64,000 nt of DNA from JBCCBV01 sp039033855 (GCA_039033855.1 JBCCBV010000015.1:1-64000), one strand, 5' to 3'. Shown: positions 35,103-43,703, numbered from the stretch's first letter. Notes: generated from the sequence alone by a model not told the origin. A program made the numbers and translations.

Positions 35103-36317
35103 TCACGCCGGGCGATCGGACATCTGTCGATACAGCCGAGCGTAGGCGTCGAGCATGCTTTGGCGGGAGAACTGCTCGGCGACGCGCTGCTGCCCGGTGT
35201 GCCCGAGCGACGCGCCCAGTTGGCGGTCGCGCAGGATCAGCCGGAGGTTGTACGCCAGCAGGTCCGGGTCTTGCCGGGGCGAGAGCAAGCCGGTTTCGCC
35301 GTGGGCCACGACTTCGGCGTTGCCCCCGACGTCGGTGGCGGCCACGGGCAGGCCGGCGGCCATGGCTTCGAGCAGGGTCAGCGAAACGCCTTCGCTCAGG
35401 CTCGACAGCACGAAGCAGTCGGCGCCGGGCAGCAGGTCGTCGACGTCGGCGCGCACGCCCAGCACGCGGACGTGGGGCGCCATCTCCAACTCATCGATCA
35501 GGGCCTCGAGGTTCGCGCGTTCGGGACCGTCGCCTACCAGCACCAGGGTTGCGCCGGGCAGCTTGTCCTGCACTTGTGCGAAGGCGTGCAACGCCGTGCC
35601 GTGGTCTTTCACCGGGTGGAAGCGCGCGACCTGGATCGCCACGGGCTGTTCGGGATCCACGCGCATGGCTTGGCGGGCGCGCAGGCGCAGGGCGGCGTGC
35701 TCGGCCGGGTCGGTCGGCGGGGCGAAGCGGTCGGCGTCAACGGCGTTGTAGACGACCTCGATCCGGTCGCGACGCATGCCCTCGCAATCGACGAGCGCCC
35801 GCTTCACGAAATCGCCCACGGCGGTAATACGGTCGGCGCCGCGCAGTAGGAACCGATTGGCCAGGCGCCGGCGGAGCTTGCGCGGGTCGGGGTAGTGCCG
35901 GCCGTGCTCGGTGAACAGGATCGGCGGCCGGGCGCCGGCGTAGCGGGCCGTGGAGGCGTAGAAGAACGGCGTGTATTGGTGGGCATGGACCACGTCGGGG
36001 CGTTGTGCGCGCAGCAGGTTGTGCAGCTTGCGGATCAACGCGGTGTCGACCCCAGGGGTCCGGCCGAGGTCGACGACGTTGAAGCCTTCTTGCGATAGCT
36101 CGGCGCCCAACGGCCCGACGCCGTCGAGCAGGTAGAAGGCGAAGTCGAACTCGCTGCGCAGAGCCCGGGCGATTTGCGCGGCGACCAGCTCGGCGCCAGC
36201 GCGGTCGAGCCGGTGCATGACGTGGACGATGCGCGGTTTGTCGGCGGGACCGCGATGTTCCGAGGCGTCTGCGTCTTCCCGGGCGTCTGCGTCTGCCGGG
36301 GTGTCCGGGGGGGTCAC
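35103..36317 (-). CDS. Glycosyltransferase family 4
   Basis: 404 residues. GT-B fold with IVHVMHRLDRAGAELVAAQ at the start, ILFTEHGRHYPDPRKL mid-protein, and the GT4 donor-site motif SSLSEGVSLTLLEAMAAG (E-x7-E). Start GTG 36317 overlaps the TGA of the preceding gene (GTGA), with the frame open further upstream in a region that is the shadow of that gene. The first 25 residues are a D/A/E-rich low-complexity leader encoded by a repeat (GCGTCTGCGTC). Likely transfers a sugar in a cell-envelope glycan; the product is unknown. Confidence 0.92.
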   Translation of the reverse strand: MTPPDTPADADAREDADASEHRGPADKPRIVHVMHRLDRAGAELVAAQIARALRSEFDFAFYLLDGVGPLGAELSQEGFNVVDLGRTPGVDTALIRKLHNLLRAQRPDVVHAHQYTPFFYASTARYAGARPPILFTEHGRHYPDPRKLRRRLANRFLLRGADRITAVGDFVKRALVDCEGMRRDRIEVVYNAVDADRFAPPTDPAEHAALRLRARQAMRVDPEQPVAIQVARFHPVKDHGTALHAFAQVQDKLPGATLVLVGDGPERANLEALIDELEMAPHVRVLGVRADVDDLLPGADCFVLSSLSEGVSLTLLEAMAAGLPVAATDVGGNAEVVAHGETGLLSPRQDPDLLAYNLRLILRDRQLGASLGHTGQQRVAEQFSRQSMLDAYARLYRQMSDRPA

Positions 36318-37279
36318 GCGCGTCTCCGCAGCTCGGCGGGGTCGACGCCTAGGCGCGGCAGGTGGGGCGCCAGGTCGTCGCGGAAGCGGTTGGCGTCTTT
36401 GCCGTAGCCGGCGGTGGGCGCCAGGCCGGGGCATCGGCCGGTGAACCACGCGTTGAACCGGGCCATCAGCAGCTCGCGCGTGTACTTGGCCAGCATCGAC
36501 GCCAGCGCCACCGGCATGTGAGCCGACTCGGCGGCGCTCTGGAAACACACGACCATCTCGCGGGCGGTGGTGGCGTCGGCCAGGCGGTAGATCGAGCGCT
36601 CGGGCGATTCTTCGAGCACGTCGAGCACGAGGTCGGGAAACGCGGTGTGCAGCGGGTCGCGGTAGCGCACGCGGCCCGACTGCCGGTCGACAAACACGCG
36701 CGGCTTGTGCCCGCCGAAGCGTTGGAAGATGGCGTCGAGGTGGGCGCTGACAAACGCAAAGCCGACCGCCGCTTTGGACCGCGTGGCGTCGATCATCCGG
36801 TTGAAGCGGTCCTCGTAGCACACGGCGACCTTCAGGTCGGCCACGATGACGTCGGTGTGCTGGCAGGCCTGACGCAGCATGCCTCGGGCCACGGCGAACT
36901 CGCCCGGGCTGATCGCGGTGGGCAGCGGCTCGGCCCGCCCGGCGTACCAGGGCAGGTCGTCCGGCGGGGCGTCGGCGAGCTGGTCCAGCCAGGCCGCGAC
37001 CGACAGCGCCTCGCGCCCCGCGGCGCTGGCGAACGCCAGGCAGCCCGGCTCGAGTTTCTTCAGCCCCGCGGCGGCGGTCTTGAGTCGCTTGGAGTCGTCC
37101 ACGGGCACCTTGCCCTTGGGGGCGCCGGCCCGGCAGACCACGCCGTCGAGCCGGCGCCAGAGCGAAGGCGGCGGCGCGTCGCGCTCGGCGTCCGGGATGG
37201 CGAACACCGCGCGGCCGGTGGTCATCGGCCCGTAGAAGGGCCCGTAGCCGGCCTCGTCGATCCCCGCGTACACGTACAT
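36314..37279 (-). CDS. Divergent ribonuclease HII-like protein
   Basis: 321 residues, longer than RNase HII (about 200-250). It opens MYVYAGIDEAGYGPFYGPM, which matches the DEAGRGPLAGP active-site start of RNase HII with changes, and it has a later acidic residue in VFVDRQSGR. A large insert (about residues 40-130) separates the halves. The changes leave open whether it still cleaves RNA-DNA hybrids. Start 37279 follows a TACGAT hexamer by 9 bases; an in-frame extension to 37486 is basic, repetitive and not conserved. First gene of a run of six on the minus strand. Confidence 0.8.
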   Translation of the reverse strand: MYVYAGIDEAGYGPFYGPMTTGRAVFAIPDAERDAPPPSLWRRLDGVVCRAGAPKGKVPVDDSKRLKTAAAGLKKLEPGCLAFASAAGREALSVAAWLDQLADAPPDDLPWYAGRAEPLPTAISPGEFAVARGMLRQACQHTDVIVADLKVAVCYEDRFNRMIDATRSKAAVGFAFVSAHLDAIFQRFGGHKPRVFVDRQSGRVRYRDPLHTAFPDLVLDVLEESPERSIYRLADATTAREMVVCFQSAAESAHMPVALASMLAKYTRELLMARFNAWFTGRCPGLAPTAGYGKDANRFRDDLAPHLPRLGVDPAELRRRA

Positions 37280-37288
37280 AGGACCGCG

Positions 37289-37294
37289 ATCGTA
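37289..37294 (-). promoter_or_regulatory. Candidate -10 element (TACGAT) before the RNase HII-like gene
   Basis: Minus-strand TACGAT ends 9 bases before ATG 37279. No Shine-Dalgarno sequence is seen. Same near-leaderless layout as folC. Confidence 0.35.
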
Positions 37295-37478
37295 CCCCCT
37301 GCGGCGCCGACGATTCGGTCTGCAACGGTTGGGCGGGGCGGGAGGGCGCGTTGCACGCCCCGGGACCCGTGCGTGGCGAACTAGGGGCCGTGCCCGGCCG
37401 AAGGAATCGTAAGCATGAGTGCGGTTTGGGCGACCGGCGCGTGGCGTCGGCCCCCCGCCCCGCTGGGGAACGCGATCC

Positions 37479-37823
37479 ATGGACAACGCCTTCGAGATCG
37501 AGCAAGACGGCGGCGTGGTGACCGCCCGGCTGGAAGTCCCCGACGTCTCCTACGCTCAGATGCAGGAGCTGGTCCAGGGCTGCGTCGAGCGCATGCGCTA
37601 CGACAACGCCAACGACTTCATCGTCGACCTGACCAAGGTCGAGTTCCTGGCGTCGGCCTGTCTGGGGGCGCTGGTGGAGCTGCTGCAAGACGTCGAGCAC
37701 CAGCGTGGACAAGTGGCTTTGGCCGGGTGCAACGAGAACGTGGCGTTCTTGTTCAAGGTCACCAAGCTCGACTCGGTGTTTGCGCTCTGCGACGACATCG
37801 AAGAAGCGATCGCCAGCCTGTAA
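37479..37823 (+). CDS. STAS-domain anti-sigma factor antagonist-like protein
   Basis: 114 residues, a single STAS domain. DFIVDLTKVEFLASACLGALVELL contains the stretch where SpoIIAA-type proteins carry the regulatory phosphoserine (here the Ser of LASACLG). Such proteins bind and release anti-sigma kinases. Start 37479 has GGGGA 8-9 bases upstream. No anti-sigma kinase or sigma factor is adjacent, so the partner is elsewhere. Confidence 0.9.
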   Translation: MDNAFEIEQDGGVVTARLEVPDVSYAQMQELVQGCVERMRYDNANDFIVDLTKVEFLASACLGALVELLQDVEHQRGQVALAGCNENVAFLFKVTKLDSVFALCDDIEEAIASL

Positions 37824-37973
37824 GCCGCGGTTTGCGCAGGTCCAATGCGAGCCGGGTTCTGTGAACCCGGTGGATCGAAACGACCGGACCCGTGTGATCC
37901 GTGTGGACCGGTCACGCGGTGCCCGGCCGGCGGGGTAGTTTCCGCGGACTTCCGGCGACTTCCGGGGGGGCCG

Positions 37974-38798
37974 TTACCGGCCTTCGCGCAGGCGCTCGCC
38001 GAGGAAGTTCGACAGGTCGGTTTGGGCGGCGATTTTTTCGACCACCGCTTCGATGTCGTAATCGACGCGCACGAACTCGAGCGTGTCGGCCTGGTCGTCT
38101 GCGCTGGGCGCCGGTACGGCTTGGCCGTTGTCCGTCGGCGGGTCGAGCGGCTGGGCGTGGGTGAGGATGGCGAAGCTGGCCCGGGGGTCGCGGTCACGCG
38201 GCTGGCCGACGCTGCCGGGGTTGATGATGGCCTTTTCGTCGGGCTCGAACGTGTAGCGCGCACCCAGGTCCGACGGCGGGTAGAAGTCGGGTTCGTCGGT
38301 AAACACGCCGGGCACGTGGGTATGGCCGACGAAGCAGCGGTGGCGGAGGCGCTCGAAGATCGCCTGCATCTTGCCGGGCGCCGACACGACGTCGTCGGGG
38401 AAGATGTACTCGTTGATCGGCCGGCGGGGCGAGGCGTGGACCCACAGCGTGCCGCCTTGCCACTTGCGCACCACCAGACCGCCCAGGTAGGCCCAGCGGC
38501 GCTTGCGGGCGTCGTCGTCCGGTTCTTCCTCGAGCTGCCTGCGGGTCCAGAACGCGGCTTGCTCGGCCGAGGTGTTGAAGCTGGTGGGCTCGAACAGCAC
38601 GGCGAAGTCGTGGTTGCCCATGAGCGCAAAGTCGCAGCGCTCGGCCACGCGGTCCAGGCAGACCAGCGGGTCGGGCCCGTAGCCGATGATGTCGCCCAGG
38701 CAGACGATCTGGTCGACCTCGCGCTGGTCGATTTCGGCGAGCACGGCGGTCAGCGCGTCGGCGTTGCCGTGGATATCGGAGATAATGGCGGTGCGCAT
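37974..38798 (-). CDS. Metallophosphoesterase (calcineurin-like, YfcE/MJ0936 group)
   Basis: 274 residues. Metal-binding motifs are complete: ISDIHGN, CLGDIIGYGPDP, MGNHD, and GHTHVPGV. This group contains phosphodiesterases and phosphatases of broad specificity; the substrate is unknown. An acidic insert (EEEPDDDARKRR) sits in the middle. Cytoplasmic, no signal peptide. Next to it upstream is a divergent GT9 gene. Confidence 0.92.
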   Translation of the reverse strand: MRTAIISDIHGNADALTAVLAEIDQREVDQIVCLGDIIGYGPDPLVCLDRVAERCDFALMGNHDFAVLFEPTSFNTSAEQAAFWTRRQLEEEPDDDARKRRWAYLGGLVVRKWQGGTLWVHASPRRPINEYIFPDDVVSAPGKMQAIFERLRHRCFVGHTHVPGVFTDEPDFYPPSDLGARYTFEPDEKAIINPGSVGQPRDRDPRASFAILTHAQPLDPPTDNGQAVPAPSADDQADTLEFVRVDYDIEAVVEKIAAQTDLSNFLGERLREGR

Positions 38799-38962
38799 CG
38801 CGGGTCGCTCGGGGGGAACACGCTTGGCTCGGCGGGCCGGCCTGTGGCGAAACCGTCAGACTAGCCGAATCGACCGGGCCGTCTGGCGATCGGGCTATCC
38901 GCCGGCCTGTTCCCCTGCCGATCTCAGCCGACCCGCAGGTTCTCCGCTTTGCTTGCTTGCCC

Positions 38963-40042
38963 ATGCAGGACGCCGCCGCCACCCAACCCGACCCGCCGGA
39001 TCGCACCGGGCCCCGGCTGTTGCTGATCCGCCCGACGGCGCTGGGCGACGTGGCCAAGACCGCTGCGAGCCTGGCCGCGCTCCGCCGGGCGCATCCCCAC
39101 GCGCACATCGACTGGCTGGTGAGCCGGCCGTTCGCCCCGTTGATCGCGCCGCACCCGGCGCTCGACGGCGTGGTGGCGTTCGACCGCAAACGGGCCGGGA
39201 GCTGGGCGCCGCTTCTGCGCACGCTCTACCGGGCCCGGTACGACGCGGTGTACGACCTGCAGGGTTTGCTGCGGTCGGGGCTGTTTACGCTGGCGACGCG
39301 GGCCAAGGTGCGCATCGGGTTTGCCGATGCGCGCGAGGGCGCGGCGTGGTGTTACAACCGCAAGCACGCGGTGACGATCGATCAGAACGCCGTGGACCGG
39401 ATGCTCGGGCTGCTGTCGGCCGACGGCATCGACACCGCCGCGCCCGACCCGCGGCTGTACGTGGATCCAGACGAGCAGCAGCCCCATCGCGATTGGCTGG
39501 CCGAGCATGGGCTCGATCCCAACGGTTACGTGGCCGTGGCGCCCACCGCCAAGTGGGGGTGCAAGCGTTGGCCGATCGAGCGCTTTCGGGTGTTGCTGCG
39601 ACGGCTGACCTCGGCCGGGCATCCGGCGGTGGTGATCGCCGGGCCGGGCGAGGCGGACTCGGTCCGGCTTCTGGTGGGGGCCGGCTCCGGGGCTTCCGGG
39701 GCGTCCGGGGTTTCTAGAGCTTCCGGGGGGGGCGGCGTGCTGTTCGAGGGCGGTGTCGGCCGTCTGTCGGCGTGTTTGGCCGACGCCCGCGCGGTGGTGG
39801 CCAACGACTCGGCGGCGCTGCACATCGCCGTGGGGCACGGCCGTCCGGTCGTGGGTCTCTACGGGCCGACCGACCCGAAACGCGTGGGGCCTTATCAAAG
39901 GCCCGAGGCCGTGGTGCAGCCCGACGGCCTGGAACCGGGTGAGATGGTCGGCTACCGCAAACGGCAGGACGATGACGCGCTGATCCGCCGGATTTCCGTC
40001 GATGCGGTGTGGGAGCGCCTCCGCGCCGTCGCGGGGGTGTAG
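38963..40042 (+). CDS. Glycosyltransferase family 9 (ADP-heptose:LPS heptosyltransferase-like)
   Basis: 359 residues. GT-B fold of the WaaC/WaaF type: LLLIRPTALGDVAKT at the start, VAPTAKWGCKRWPIERF, and VVANDSAALHIAVGHGRPVVGLYGPTDP near the end. It would add heptose or another sugar to lipid A core or a similar glycan. An insert of about 20 residues (GAGSGASGASG and GGGG) between the second and third motif is encoded by a CTTCCGGGG repeat and is likely a loop. Start ATG 38963 lacks a clear Shine-Dalgarno site. Confidence 0.92.
   Translation: MQDAAATQPDPPDRTGPRLLLIRPTALGDVAKTAASLAALRRAHPHAHIDWLVSRPFAPLIAPHPALDGVVAFDRKRAGSWAPLLRTLYRARYDAVYDLQGLLRSGLFTLATRAKVRIGFADAREGAAWCYNRKHAVTIDQNAVDRMLGLLSADGIDTAAPDPRLYVDPDEQQPHRDWLAEHGLDPNGYVAVAPTAKWGCKRWPIERFRVLLRRLTSAGHPAVVIAGPGEADSVRLLVGAGSGASGASGVSRASGGGGVLFEGGVGRLSACLADARAVVANDSAALHIAVGHGRPVVGLYGPTDPKRVGPYQRPEAVVQPDGLEPGEMVGYRKRQDDDALIRRISVDAVWERLRAVAGV
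39680..39735. repeat. CCCCGGAA-type repeat inside the GT9 gene
   Basis: Several imperfect 9-bp units (GGGCTTCCG/GGGCGTCCG) in frame encode a Gly/Ala/Ser linker. This is the reverse-complement orientation of the dispersed family. Confidence 0.6.
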
Positions 40043-40058
40043 TGCCGTGGCTGTGGCT

Positions 40059-40213
40059 CCCCCTCTCCTTGGGGAGAAGGGTGGCGGTCGTCGCCAGACG
40101 GCCGCCGGGTGAGGGGTGTGGGTTCGCGACAACGCTCACGCTTTGCGATGGCGTGTTGGCTTGATCCGCAACGAATCGCCCTCACCCCGGCCCTCTCCCC
40201 CGGGAGAGGGGGT
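40059..40213. repeat. REPIN-like element: two inverted GC-rich hairpin repeats
   Basis: Left part 40059-40116 has a CCCTCTCC/GGAGAAGGG hairpin followed by CCGGGTGAGGGG. Right part 40179-40213 has CCCTCACCCCGG then CCCTCTCCCCCGGGAGAGGG. The right part is the reverse complement of the left in layout, so the 155-bp element is a large palindrome with a roughly 60-bp spacer. Such CCCTC(A/T)CCC hairpins are a widespread family in high-GC bacteria. It lies in the 333-bp gap 40043-40375; the rest of the gap is the leader of the next gene. Confidence 0.75.
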
Positions 40214-40375
40214 CGGAGTCGGCACGCCGCGGTGCTGGCGGTCCTTGTTGAATCGGGGCGGCAAGATCATTTTCTTTCGAGAGCCCGCAACGCCCGGGCG
40301 CTCCGAGCGATGACCGGGTGCACGGCCCCTCGGTTGGGCCGAACCGAACCCCGAAATCGCTTGGAGGCGACCCCG

Positions 40376-41155
40376 ATGACCCGCAACGCAACCCTGAACG
40401 TCCGAACCGTTTCCCGCAACCTCCGCCGAGCCCTCGGCGCCACGGCCGGCCTGGCCCTGTTCGTCGGCGCCGGCGCCGCGACGGCCCAGCAGTCGCCCTT
40501 CGGCCCGCCGCAGCCGACGCCCAGCATTCCGGCCCCTCACGTACAGAACCCCGCAAACCCCGGTTACCCCGGATACCGCGTCCAGCCGACGCAGCACATT
40601 TCGTTGGCCGGGCAATACACCGGCGACATCGCCGGCACCCGGTGCAGCCTGACCCTGCAGCAGCAAGGCCAACAGGTCATCGGCGCCATCGACGCCGCCG
40701 GCTACGGCTACCAGCTCCAGTTCCAACCCAACGGCCAGGGCGGGTTCCACGGCGTGCTCTACGACCCCCAGACCCGGGGCCAGGTCGGCGCCGAGCTCAG
40801 CCAGACCCCGCAGGGCGTGACCGTGATCCTGATCGCCGTCAACCCCCATACCGGCCAGCAGAACCGCGTGCCCATGACCTTCCAGAAGGCCGCCCCCACC
40901 CCGACCCCCGGCCCGTTCCCCGGCCCCGGCGTCACGCCCAACACCCCCGGCTACCCGACGCCCGGCGTGAACCCGCAGACCCCCGGCCCCGGCTTCTACC
41001 CCGGCCCCAGCGTGACCCCGCAGACCCCCTCGGCCTATCCCACCACCCCCTCGGTGCAGGACTCGGCGGGCACGCAGACCCCGACCTGGTCCAACGACTC
41101 GGCCGACGTCGCCATCGAAGGCGCAGAAGCCGACAACGCCGTCCAGGGCTGGTAA
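40376..41155 (+). CDS. Secreted Pro/Gly/Gln-rich protein, copy A of a tandem pair
   Basis: 259 residues. Signal peptide with cleavage after ATA (GAGAATAQQ). A core domain of about 100 residues follows (SLAGQYTGDIAGTRCSLTLQQ, AAGYGYQLQFQPNGQGG, LYDPQTRGQVGAEL). Then comes a Pro/Thr/Gly-rich region with repeated TPG and PNTPG units and an acidic tail. The core is shared with the next gene (41401), which adds a second domain. Strong Shine-Dalgarno GGAGG 8 bases upstream. No known family recognised; the core is probably a small beta-barrel or sandwich. Own terminator at 41209-41244. Confidence 0.85.
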   Translation: MTRNATLNVRTVSRNLRRALGATAGLALFVGAGAATAQQSPFGPPQPTPSIPAPHVQNPANPGYPGYRVQPTQHISLAGQYTGDIAGTRCSLTLQQQGQQVIGAIDAAGYGYQLQFQPNGQGGFHGVLYDPQTRGQVGAELSQTPQGVTVILIAVNPHTGQQNRVPMTFQKAAPTPTPGPFPGPGVTPNTPGYPTPGVNPQTPGPGFYPGPSVTPQTPSAYPTTPSVQDSAGTQTPTWSNDSADVAIEGAEADNAVQGW

Positions 41156-41208
41156 GCCCGACTCGCTCTGGCGAGCTTGAGCCACAAGCTTTCATCACCT
41201 CCTCCTCC

Positions 41209-41244
41209 AAGGCCGGTTGGGCATAGCGCCCGGCCGGCCTTTTA
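41209..41244 (+). terminator. Rho-independent terminator
   Basis: A 14-bp stem (41209-41222 with 41228-41241, two G-T pairs) and a 5-base loop lead into a TTTT run. It separates the two paralogous secreted-protein genes into distinct transcripts. Confidence 0.85.
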
Positions 41245-41400
41245 CGTGGGCCTCAACCAATTTTTGGCCGTTTTGGCGGTAATGCTTTGCGAGAACGCAA
41301 CGTCTCGGGCCGCCCCGCGATGACGGGAGTGAGCCGCTTGCCCATCAAGCGACGCTCGTCGACCCGCACCAAACCCCGCACCCGCCTGGAGGCGACCCCG

Positions 41401-42300
41401 ATGACCCGCACCCCCCGGAACCCCCGGAAGTACCGCACCCGCTCGAAGTCGAACAAGACCGCCCGCACGTTCTGCCGGTCGCTGGCCGCCGCGGCCGGGC
41501 TGGCCCTGACGCTCGGCGCCGGCGCCGCGACGGCTCAGTCGGCCTACGGCGCCCCGGGGAACCCCGGCGGCTACATCCAGCCCGCGTCTTCGACTTCGCT
41601 CGACGGTGCCTACGCCGGCGTCATCGACGGCGTGGCCTGCCAGCTCATGCTCGCTCAGCAAGGCGAGCGTCTGGTCGGTGGCCTGCAGGCCCAGGGCTAC
41701 GGCTACCAACTGCACTTCCAGCCCAACGGCCAAGGAGGCTACGTCGGCATCCTGCTCGACCCGCAAACCCAAGGCCACGTCGGCGCCGAACTCGTCCCCA
41801 CGGCTCAGGGCCTGACGCTGAACTTGGTCGCCCAAGACCCCGCCACCGGGCAGGTCCAACGCGTGCCGTTGACTTTCACCCGACGCGCCGCCGGAACGAC
41901 GCCCACGGCCCAGCCCACGTACGGCCAACCTCAGCCGAGCTACGGCCAGGCGTCGCAGCCGCAAGTGCAGCGCGACCCGGTTTTGGCCGGGCGGTGGCGC
42001 CACACCGACACGCAGGTCAGCGGCAGCTTTTCGATGGCCAGCGACACCTGGCTCGAGATCACGCCCGACGGCCGGTTCCAGATGACCTCGGGCGGCTCGG
42101 GCGCCGGCGGTTCGGCCGGCAGCATCACCACCGGCGGCGGCGAGGTGCTGGCCACCGGCCAGTGGATGACCCGCGACCGCATCGTCTACGTCCGCGACGC
42201 CGGCGGCGCCTGGGAGCCCTACGCCCGGTACTACGTCGAAGACGGCACGCTCATGTTCACCTACGCCAACGACAGCCGCGAGCTGTGGTACCGCCGATGA
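41401..42300 (+). CDS. Secreted protein, copy B of a tandem pair, with an extra C-terminal domain
   Basis: 299 residues. The N-terminal signal peptide ends GAATAQ. The core (SLDGAYAGVIDGVACQLMLAQQ, QGYGYQLHFQPNGQGG, LLDPQTQGHVGAEL) clearly matches copy A. A QPTYGQPQPSYGQA linker leads to a second domain of about 95 residues starting GRWRHTDTQVSGSFSM, with a conserved-looking LEITPDGRFQMTSGGS. That domain resembles the 'secreted lipocalin-like' heading of many unknown proteins but I cannot assign it. Strong GGAGG site 8 bases upstream. Followed by a candidate hairpin before the convergent MFS gene. Confidence 0.85.
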   Translation: MTRTPRNPRKYRTRSKSNKTARTFCRSLAAAAGLALTLGAGAATAQSAYGAPGNPGGYIQPASSTSLDGAYAGVIDGVACQLMLAQQGERLVGGLQAQGYGYQLHFQPNGQGGYVGILLDPQTQGHVGAELVPTAQGLTLNLVAQDPATGQVQRVPLTFTRRAAGTTPTAQPTYGQPQPSYGQASQPQVQRDPVLAGRWRHTDTQVSGSFSMASDTWLEITPDGRFQMTSGGSGAGGSAGSITTGGGEVLATGQWMTRDRIVYVRDAGGAWEPYARYYVEDGTLMFTYANDSRELWYRR

Positions 42301-42336
42301 TCTTCTCGCAGGATTGAGAATAAACCTCCACGCGAC

Positions 42337-42367
42337 ACGCCGGTCGGGCTCAGGGCTCGGCCGGCGT
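42337..42367. terminator. Long GC-rich hairpin between convergent genes
   Basis: A 14-bp stem (42337-42350 with 42354-42367, several G-T pairs) straddles the end of the MFS gene. There is no U run, so it may act as a weak bidirectional terminator. Confidence 0.4.
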
Positions 42368-43627
42368 CTTGCGTGCGCGGCGCTCGACCAGCGCCCCGGT
42401 GCCGAGCACCACGGCGCCCAAGAGCGACGCGCCGGCGGCCGCCTGGAACACGGCCTGAAGCGACGCCGCGTCGGCCAGCCACCCCCCGCCGGTCTGCCCG
42501 GCGATGCGCGACGTGCCGATGACCGCCATCAAAAACAGCCCGTGCACGCTGGCTCGGCTGCGCGCGGTCGAGGCCTGGGCCAACCGTACCGGCGGGGCGA
42601 CGTGCAGCGCCATGACCATCATGCCGTGCATCACCTGCGTGCCGATGAGGACCCCGGCCGTGGGCATCCACCCGAGCATGGCCATGCGGGCCGCGGTCAG
42701 CCCGGCGCCCAGCAGCACCACGCCGGGCAGCGTCAGCTTGCGCGTCATCCACCCGAACGCCAGCATCGGCCCGAGCTCGAGCACCACGCCCAGCGAGATG
42801 ATGGGCCCGACCCACTCGGCGGAGATGCCCGCGGTTTCGGTGCACAGCAGCGGGAAGAAGCCGTAGAACGCCGCCATCGCCGCGCCCAGCAGCCACATCC
42901 CGCCGCAGAACAGCAGCATCGACGGCGTGCACAACGCCCGCGCCGCTTCGAGCGTCGGCAGGCCCGTGCCCTTGCGCGGTGGTTTGACGCCCGGCTCGGA
43001 CGACGGCTCGGCGGCGATGCCCGGGGCTTTGGACCGGCTGGGCCGCGATTCGCCGGCCGGAAGCCGCCCGGTCCAAAACGCCGCCACGACGCACACCCCC
43101 GCGCACACCGCCACGGCCGTGTCGATGGACGCCCCGGCGTGGAGCGACGTGTACACCACCGCCGAAGGCGCAATGAACCCCAGCGTGCCCCACACCCGCA
43201 CCCGGTGGTAATCCAACGATCGCCCGGGTTTAGGGCTGCGTCTATCAGACGTATTGCTGCGCTCTTGCTGGGCGAATACCAGCCCGTCCTGCAACGGCAT
43301 CGCCGGGGCGAACGCCAGCGAAAACCCCGCGAACGCCGCGAACAACCACGCGTAGCCCGGCGACAACAGCATGCCGAGCAGCGCCGCCGCCGCAAAGGCG
43401 AACACCCCCCGCATCAGCCGCCGGGTGGGCACGTGCAGGTCGGCCAACAGCGTGAGCGCCACCGGCGTCAGCAGCACCGCGGCGCCCTGCATCGACTGCA
43501 CAAGCCCGATCTGCCGGTTCGATAGACCCCGGCTTTGCAAGAACAACGGCAGGTACGGCAGGATCGACCCGACCACGGCGAAGGTCAGAAAGTACTGCCC
43601 GCGCAGCGCCACGCCGGGGTCGCGCAA
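42350..43627 (-). CDS. MFS transporter (HcaT/PPP-like, MFS_1-like group)
   Basis: 425 residues, about twelve transmembrane helices. FAVVGSILPYLPLFLQSRGLSNRQIGLVQ is the typical start of the phenylpropionate permease (HcaT)-like group. A cytoplasmic loop of about 45 residues (ESRPSRSKAPG, EPSSEPGVKPP) between helices 6 and 7 is rich in Pro/Ser/Glu. The substrate is unknown; the nearest known members carry organic acids or nucleosides. Its neighbours give no pathway. Confidence 0.88.
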   Translation of the reverse strand: MRDPGVALRGQYFLTFAVVGSILPYLPLFLQSRGLSNRQIGLVQSMQGAAVLLTPVALTLLADLHVPTRRLMRGVFAFAAAALLGMLLSPGYAWLFAAFAGFSLAFAPAMPLQDGLVFAQQERSNTSDRRSPKPGRSLDYHRVRVWGTLGFIAPSAVVYTSLHAGASIDTAVAVCAGVCVVAAFWTGRLPAGESRPSRSKAPGIAAEPSSEPGVKPPRKGTGLPTLEAARALCTPSMLLFCGGMWLLGAAMAAFYGFFPLLCTETAGISAEWVGPIISLGVVLELGPMLAFGWMTRKLTLPGVVLLGAGLTAARMAMLGWMPTAGVLIGTQVMHGMMVMALHVAPPVRLAQASTARSRASVHGLFLMAVIGTSRIAGQTGGGWLADAASLQAVFQAAAGASLLGAVVLGTGALVERRARKTPAEP

Positions 43628-43703
43628 CAGACCGACCGGCGCGGGAAGGGGTGCTCGGGGGCTCGGGCCGGCGGAAGCGTCTTCGGGGGCTGGGGCGGGC
43701 GGC

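Noticed and set aside
36318..37712. Frame extending the GT4 protein upstream
   Set aside because: It overlaps the RNase HII-like gene in another frame; the GTGA overlap fixes the GT4 start.
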